DNA from: Pedobacter gandavensis
GTDB taxonomy: Bacteria > Bacteroidota > Bacteroidia > Sphingobacteriales > Sphingobacteriaceae
DNA: 64,000 bases
Direction: 5' to 3'
Assembly: GCF_014172405.1 (NCBI RefSeq)
Contig: NZ_WNXC01000002.1
Location: forward strand, 310,001 to 374,000
The notes beneath the pieces were generated by a model. The model did not search any database and was not told where the DNA came from. It was given only the letters and a program-made list of their open reading frames with translations. Positions 60,119 through 64,000 of the stretch are shown here, in pieces. Every line of letters begins with the position of its first letter. Position 1 is the first letter of the stretch. A program made the position numbers and the translations under genes.

Positions 60119-60550
60119 CTATTTAAATCTTTTCCAAACATCCGTTCTACCTATCAGAGAAAAGCCGATGTAACCTCTTACATTCAAATCTCCATTACTT
60201 TTTAAGCTCATATTACAACTGTAATTCTTGCCAACTTTTGGGTCATAGATGGTACCATCTACCCATTTACCTTTGTCGTAAACAAAGTCTTTGAGCATTT
60301 CAAGGCCTAGAACCGGTCTTGCTTTCAAATTATCTGCAGGATTTTTTATGTCCAGTTTAGGATTTCCTTTGTCATCTTTTGGTTCTTTTAACCAGACGAT
60401 TTTACCAAAAAACCGATCGCCTTTTTTAAAAATGTCAATGTGTGCTTCACCAGAAGAATTAACCCATTGTCCCAAAATCGCATCGCTTGTTTGAGAAAAA
60501 CCGGAAAAAGAAATTGCAGTGAATAGAAGTAACAACGAAATGTATCTCAT
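60119..60550 (-). CDS. DUF2147 secreted protein
   Basis: 143 residues with a signal peptide (MRYISLLLLFTAISFSGFSQ). The whole mature part is DUF2147: ILGQWVNSSGEAHIDIFKKGDRFFGKIVWLKEP, ARPVLGLEMLKDFVYDKGKWVDGTIYDPKVGKNYSCNMSLKSNGDLNVRGYIGFSLIGRTDVWKR. The fold is a lipocalin-like small barrel; function unknown. First gene of the operon with the BNR and YaeR-like genes, the BNR start following its stop with no gap. Confidence 0.92.
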   Translation of the reverse strand: MRYISLLLLFTAISFSGFSQTSDAILGQWVNSSGEAHIDIFKKGDRFFGKIVWLKEPKDDKGNPKLDIKNPADNLKARPVLGLEMLKDFVYDKGKWVDGTIYDPKVGKNYSCNMSLKSNGDLNVRGYIGFSLIGRTDVWKRFK

Positions 60551-60631
60551 ATTTCATATTTTAAATGTATCTAAAGTTACTAAATAGCCCCTAGAATATA
60601 AGGAGCAACAGCAAAATTAGCACTTTGTTTG

Positions 60632-62368
60632 TTATTCTGGTTTTTGATAAGGGATTTCAAATTTAAAATGACATCCTTTACCTGCATCACTTTCTACACT
60701 GATCTGTCCATTTTGAAGTTCAATAAGCTGTTTGCAGATGTAAAGTCCTAGGCCTGTACCTGGTTTTCCGGCGGAACGGTTGGCCTGGTAATACCTGGTA
60801 AATAGTTTCCCCTGTTGTTCCTTAGGAATACCGATACCCGTATCAATGATACTGACCTTCAATACTGCGCGCTGTTCATCAGCCGTATTCAGATCGACCT
60901 TTACCACAACCCCACCTTGATCAGTATACTTCACCGCATTGTTTAGGAGGTTGAGCATGATTTGTTTTAACCTAAAAGGGTCACCTTTCACCATCGTCTC
61001 TTCATCTCCGGTAAATTCCGCTGATAAAGAGATCTGCTTCCTTTCTGCGATGAAAGTCATGGCCGCAATTGTTTCTTTAATCTCCAGGCAAGGCTGAAAG
61101 GAAACAATTTTCAAAGCAGTTTCTTTTTGGTGATCAATTTTGCTGACATCAAGAATATCATTGATCGTATCCATCAGCATACTTGAAGATAGATTGATCG
61201 AGTTAAGTTTCTTTTTTTGATCCTCATTGAGCGGGCTTCTGTTCAAAAGGTAGATCAAGCCAGTAATGGTGGTTAAGGGATTTCTAATCTCATGACTCAT
61301 GATCGCCAGCATCTCCGATTTTTGTTCTGCCAATGCGACAGCCCGTTCGTTTTCACGAATGTAGTTGTCTTCTGATTTACCTGCTTTTCGGATGTAGATG
61401 ATTAGTAAAATGATAAAAACAAGAATCATCAATACGGCAACACTGGTGAAATTATTCATATCATTGGTAGCCGATTGGTATTGATTGAGCATTTCAGTCC
61501 TAGCCTTTTCCCAATCATTCAAATAAGTATCTTTTAATTCCTGAACTAATTGATGTAATTGAATAACCAGGCTTAAATTTGCGGAGATCAATTGTTGGTT
61601 CGATTTCGCCAAACGTCCATTTTCCTCATTCAATTTCTTTAGAATATCTACCTGGGTAGCGTTTTGCCTTCTAAGGACAGACCTATTGATAGAGTCGCGA
61701 ATCTGCTTTTCGCGATTTACGGTAATCACTTTCAGCGACTGAGCACTTTCCTGTTTGTTTTCTATCGCGTCCTGAAGTCGTTTGAAAAGTCCTTTTTTCT
61801 TAGGTTCTGGCTTGATGACCCGAATTGAAGTATCTGACTTTCCGGAACTTCTTTTAAATTTTGAATTGATTTTATATTTTTCAGTAAATTCTTGAGCCTG
61901 ATTCCCAACCATACTTTGGATATTTGTAATCCGCAGCAAGGAGTCGAAATTGTGTTTGAGGCTAAAAATTTCTTTAGAAATCTGGAGTTTGTCATTGAAT
62001 GCTTTTCCCAGTTGCTCTTTATTTGCCGATAAGCCACCAGTACTATCCAGATCATGCTTTTTCAAGATGACTTCAATCTGATTAAAGGTGCGGGCTAGTT
62101 TAGCTTTATAATCTTCCAGCTTCTGATTCTCTCCATACAAGATGGCTTGCTGAAAATCACTTTCCGCTCCACTTAAATCCAGCAGAATATTACTAATCTC
62201 CTGACTCTGAGCATGCCCTCGCAATTTTTCTGCAAGTGTATCGAGTTTTTTAAAGATAGAATGCCTCAGTAATAAAGATCCTGCGGCAATTAGAAAAGTG
62301 AAAACAAGAAATAAAACGAAAAGTTTACGAAGATTATTTGAGGTTTCACCTGATTTATTAACGAGCAT
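60632..62368 (-). CDS. Membrane histidine kinase with long coiled-coil sensor (orphan)
   Basis: 578 residues. TM1 ~14-34, a ~270-residue periplasmic part with long coiled coils (45-140 and 210-300) and a basic stretch (KPEPKKKGLFKRLQ), TM2 ~308-327, then HisKA with H359 (LAIMSHEIRNPLTTITGLIYLL) and HATPase_c: N box IMLNLLNNAVKYTDQGG, G1 SIIDTGIGIPKEQ, G2 GTGLGLYICKQL. Its sensor resembles chemoreceptor-like four-helix CHASE3-type regions but I cannot assign it. No receiver domain and no response regulator next to it. The divergent AraC gene may or may not be related. Signal unknown. Confidence 0.92.
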   Translation of the reverse strand: MLVNKSGETSNNLRKLFVLFLVFTFLIAAGSLLLRHSIFKKLDTLAEKLRGHAQSQEISNILLDLSGAESDFQQAILYGENQKLEDYKAKLARTFNQIEVILKKHDLDSTGGLSANKEQLGKAFNDKLQISKEIFSLKHNFDSLLRITNIQSMVGNQAQEFTEKYKINSKFKRSSGKSDTSIRVIKPEPKKKGLFKRLQDAIENKQESAQSLKVITVNREKQIRDSINRSVLRRQNATQVDILKKLNEENGRLAKSNQQLISANLSLVIQLHQLVQELKDTYLNDWEKARTEMLNQYQSATNDMNNFTSVAVLMILVFIILLIIYIRKAGKSEDNYIRENERAVALAEQKSEMLAIMSHEIRNPLTTITGLIYLLNRSPLNEDQKKKLNSINLSSSMLMDTINDILDVSKIDHQKETALKIVSFQPCLEIKETIAAMTFIAERKQISLSAEFTGDEETMVKGDPFRLKQIMLNLLNNAVKYTDQGGVVVKVDLNTADEQRAVLKVSIIDTGIGIPKEQQGKLFTRYYQANRSAGKPGTGLGLYICKQLIELQNGQISVESDAGKGCHFKFEIPYQKPE

Positions 62369-62513
62369 ATTAAATTCTAAAAATTGCTTCCAAAAAAATA
62401 ATGGACTGCAAATTTATCATTATTTATCTAGTATAATGGAAGAAAGATCAGTATATCAACCTCATAGATCAGATATTAAAACATTTCATCGGGGATAATT
62501 CTTATTTTGCATA

Positions 62514-63317
62514 ATGAACTTCAGTAGAATTGAACCGCATCCCGACTTAAATCAACTGATAGAATGCTATTGGACTATGCAATCTGATGAAGCAAGTCCC
62601 AGTATAGAGAAAATCATCCCTGATGGTTTTACAGAACTCATTTTCAACTATGGGAGTGTTTATAAATCAAAAAATAAGGACGGTTGGTGTCTGCAAAGCC
62701 CAAATCTGTTAGCCGGTCAAATCAGCAGTTATTTTTACCTGGAAAACACGGGGCCAACTGCATCTGTTGCCATTAAATTGAAGCCAGCAGCACTTACTCA
62801 ATTGTTTTCCCTGAATATGCAACAATACCTGGATAAGATAGTCGACCTGGACACCTTCCCACATGCTGAATTGGCTAATCTGAAGGAAAAAATATTCCCT
62901 TTTAAAGATGAAAAACATTTGAAACAAATTTTAGATGATTATTTCATTTCCCGCAGCACAACTGCCGCTGAAAACCCCATCAAAGACACCTTATCTTTAA
63001 TCTTTAGCAGCAACGGCATGGCTTCTGTAGCTGAAATGCTCCATGTTGCTCAAGTTGGCGAACGACAGCTGGAACGTTTATTCAAAAGATATGTTGGGCT
63101 TTCTCCAAAGTACTATTCTCGTATCATACGCTTTAACTATATATTTCAATTGCTAAAAACCAAAGATTGTACCTGGTCTGAAATTGTGTTTAGATCTGGA
63201 TATTACGACCAATCTCACTTTATCCGGAACTTCAAAGCTTTCACTGGAGAGGATCCCTCAACTTACTATTTTGAAGAAAAAAACATGGCCAACTTCTTTT
63301 TAAAGAAAACAGATTAA
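62514..63317 (+). CDS. AraC family transcriptional regulator
   Basis: 267 residues. N-terminal DUF6597-type domain (~5-120: EPHPDLNQLIECYWTMQSDEASPSIEKIIPDGFTELIFNYG, SVAIKLKPAALTQLF), then HTH_18 (~165-260: MASVAEMLHVAQVGERQLERLFKRYVGLSPKYYSRIIRFNYIFQLL, then CTWSEIVFRSGYYDQSHFIRNFKAFTGEDPSTYY), with the classical YYDQSHFIRNFK end. It activates unknown targets; DUF6265 follows 61 bp later on the same strand and may be one. It is a complete counterpart to the broken AraC at 50093-50736. Confidence 0.93.
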   Translation: MNFSRIEPHPDLNQLIECYWTMQSDEASPSIEKIIPDGFTELIFNYGSVYKSKNKDGWCLQSPNLLAGQISSYFYLENTGPTASVAIKLKPAALTQLFSLNMQQYLDKIVDLDTFPHAELANLKEKIFPFKDEKHLKQILDDYFISRSTTAAENPIKDTLSLIFSSNGMASVAEMLHVAQVGERQLERLFKRYVGLSPKYYSRIIRFNYIFQLLKTKDCTWSEIVFRSGYYDQSHFIRNFKAFTGEDPSTYYFEEKNMANFFLKKTD

Positions 63318-63378
63318 CAAGTCGGTTTTGTACAATACGGCTCAAAAAGATGTTCCTATTTTTAAATAAAAAAACACG

Positions 63379-63849
63379 ATGAGAAAACTAAAAACACTTT
63401 TGATGATGTCTGCATTTCTATTCATAAACACCGTGTACGGTCAGGATAGTAATCCAGAAAAACTTAAGCAACTAGAATGGTTGACTGGTAAATGGATACG
63501 TACCAACTCCAAAACCGGACAGTCGGGCTATGAGACCTGGAAAAAAGATGCCCGTTCAAATCTTATTGGAAAAGGGGTTACCCTCAAAGGGAAAGAGACC
63601 TTATTCGAAGAAATCATGACGTTTTCTTTCAAAGAAAAGGCGTTATATTTTGTCGTGAGCGTCAGTGGCGAAAAGCAACCCACTTATTTTAAGCTTACTG
63701 AATTAGGCCCTGATGGTTTTACCTGCGAAAACCCTAAGCATGATTTCCCTAAGAAAATCACCTATAAAAGAAACGGGAAAAATTTAAAAGCAGTCATTTC
63801 AGGAGATGGGAAAAGTGTGGATTACGACTTCATTAAAGACAGCAAATAA
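63379..63849 (+). CDS. DUF6265 secreted protein
   Basis: 156 residues, signal peptide MRKLKTLLMMSAFLFINTVYGQ. Mature part: LEWLTGKWIR, GYETWKKDARSNLIGKGVTLKGKETLFEE, LYFVVSVSGEKQPTYFKLTE, FTCENPKHDFPKKITYKRNGKNLKAVISGDGK. The LxGxW and ENPxHDFPKxIxY words identify DUF6265, a lipocalin-like beta-barrel family of unknown role. Periplasmic by its signal. Possibly one transcript with the AraC gene upstream. Confidence 0.85.
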   Translation: MRKLKTLLMMSAFLFINTVYGQDSNPEKLKQLEWLTGKWIRTNSKTGQSGYETWKKDARSNLIGKGVTLKGKETLFEEIMTFSFKEKALYFVVSVSGEKQPTYFKLTELGPDGFTCENPKHDFPKKITYKRNGKNLKAVISGDGKSVDYDFIKDSK

Positions 63850-63945
63850 ACTAAAATCTACAAAACAGATTAGAAAAGCAGCTTACAAACGGTTGAAAAA
63901 CCTGCTTTATTGTTAGCAACATAGCTGAACTATTATAAATCCTGT

Positions 63946-63953
63946 TATATTTG
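63946..63953 (+). promoter_or_regulatory. -7 element at the window's right end
   Basis: TATATTTG, exact TAnnTTTG, with a start predicted near 63960; no -33 at the usual distance. A weak AAAGCAG/CTGCTTT hairpin with a 20-base loop (63875-63908) precedes it, perhaps the DUF6265 terminator. Confidence 0.4.
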
Positions 63954-63975
63954 TCCAGATTTTACATGATAAAAT

Positions 63976-64000
63976 ATGGACAAATATAAATACTCCATTT
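63976..64000 (+). CDS. Possible gene start at the right edge (truncated)
   Basis: ATG at 63976 opens eight codons (MDKYKYSI) to the window end, 23 bases after a -7 element. Too short to identify; supported only by the promoter and by the absence of another reading. Confidence 0.35.

Overview
The window reads as a chromosomal segment of a free-living member of the Bacteroidota, most likely family Sphingobacteriaceae (Pedobacter-like). The reasons are the short primary sigma factor (286 aa), the MurF-alanine racemase fusion, an Oar-type TonB-dependent receptor, a GAPDH with a ~130-residue N-terminal extension, DUF6266, GLPGLI-like and PNGase F-type secreted proteins, and promoters that fit the Bacteroidota pattern TTG / TAnnTTTG rather than TTGACA / TATAAT. 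I see no IS element, prophage, CRISPR array or rRNA. Most of the window is core genome with small accessory islands.

Layout. 1-3117: a redox/stress locus with a partial TauE/SafE permease, two Crp/Fnr regulators, a DUF417 (YkgB/RclC-like) membrane protein, an azurin lipoprotein and two paralogous two-helix membrane proteins. 3337-9719: a secreted GH123-like protein and an Oar-like receptor, convergent on a shared terminator. 10051-17726: lpdA, an MBL hydrolase, DUF6266, a YegP-like protein, an XRE/DUF2975 pair, rpoD and gap. 17818-25079: an aldo/keto reductase, M28 and S41 peptidases, a LolD-type ATPase in an operon with two degenerate-looking proteins, and sucC. 25509-32072: an orphan histidine kinase, asnS, a glutamate-synthase-like FMN protein, a YciO-type protein and nhaA. 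32062-35944: a split trp operon (trpD-trpF-trpB-trpA) with a complete tryptophan attenuator. 36085-44792: an esterase-SDR-recR operon, an SSS symporter with a LOG-family protein, DUF502 with murF-alr, and recX. 44929-47291: five tRNA genes, three Gly(GCC) and two Leu(UAA), in duplicated cassettes around a secreted HExxH protein. 47345-52568: two secreted proteins, a broken AraC gene and a PNGase F-like enzyme. 52797-58325: a complete sufBCDSE operon plus a SufT-like DUF59 protein. 58469-64000: tRNA-Cys, a three-gene operon (DUF2147, BNR-repeat protein, YaeR-like), a second orphan histidine kinase, an AraC regulator and DUF6265.

How the parts work together. The two best regulatory readings came from the bases. 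(1) The minus strand upstream of trpD encodes a 17-residue leader peptide with three consecutive Trp codons, followed by mutually exclusive hairpins and an intrinsic terminator ending about ten bases before trpD. This is classical ribosome-mediated attenuation, here placed on a trp operon that lacks trpE, trpG and trpC. (2) In the first 2.3 kb, two perfect dyads lie at the same distance (36.5 bp) from the -7 elements of the TauE/SafE and azurin genes. One has the CRP half-site GTGA and the other the FNR half-site TGAT, and the recognition helices of the two neighbouring regulators are of the matching types. I infer two locally acting class II activators.
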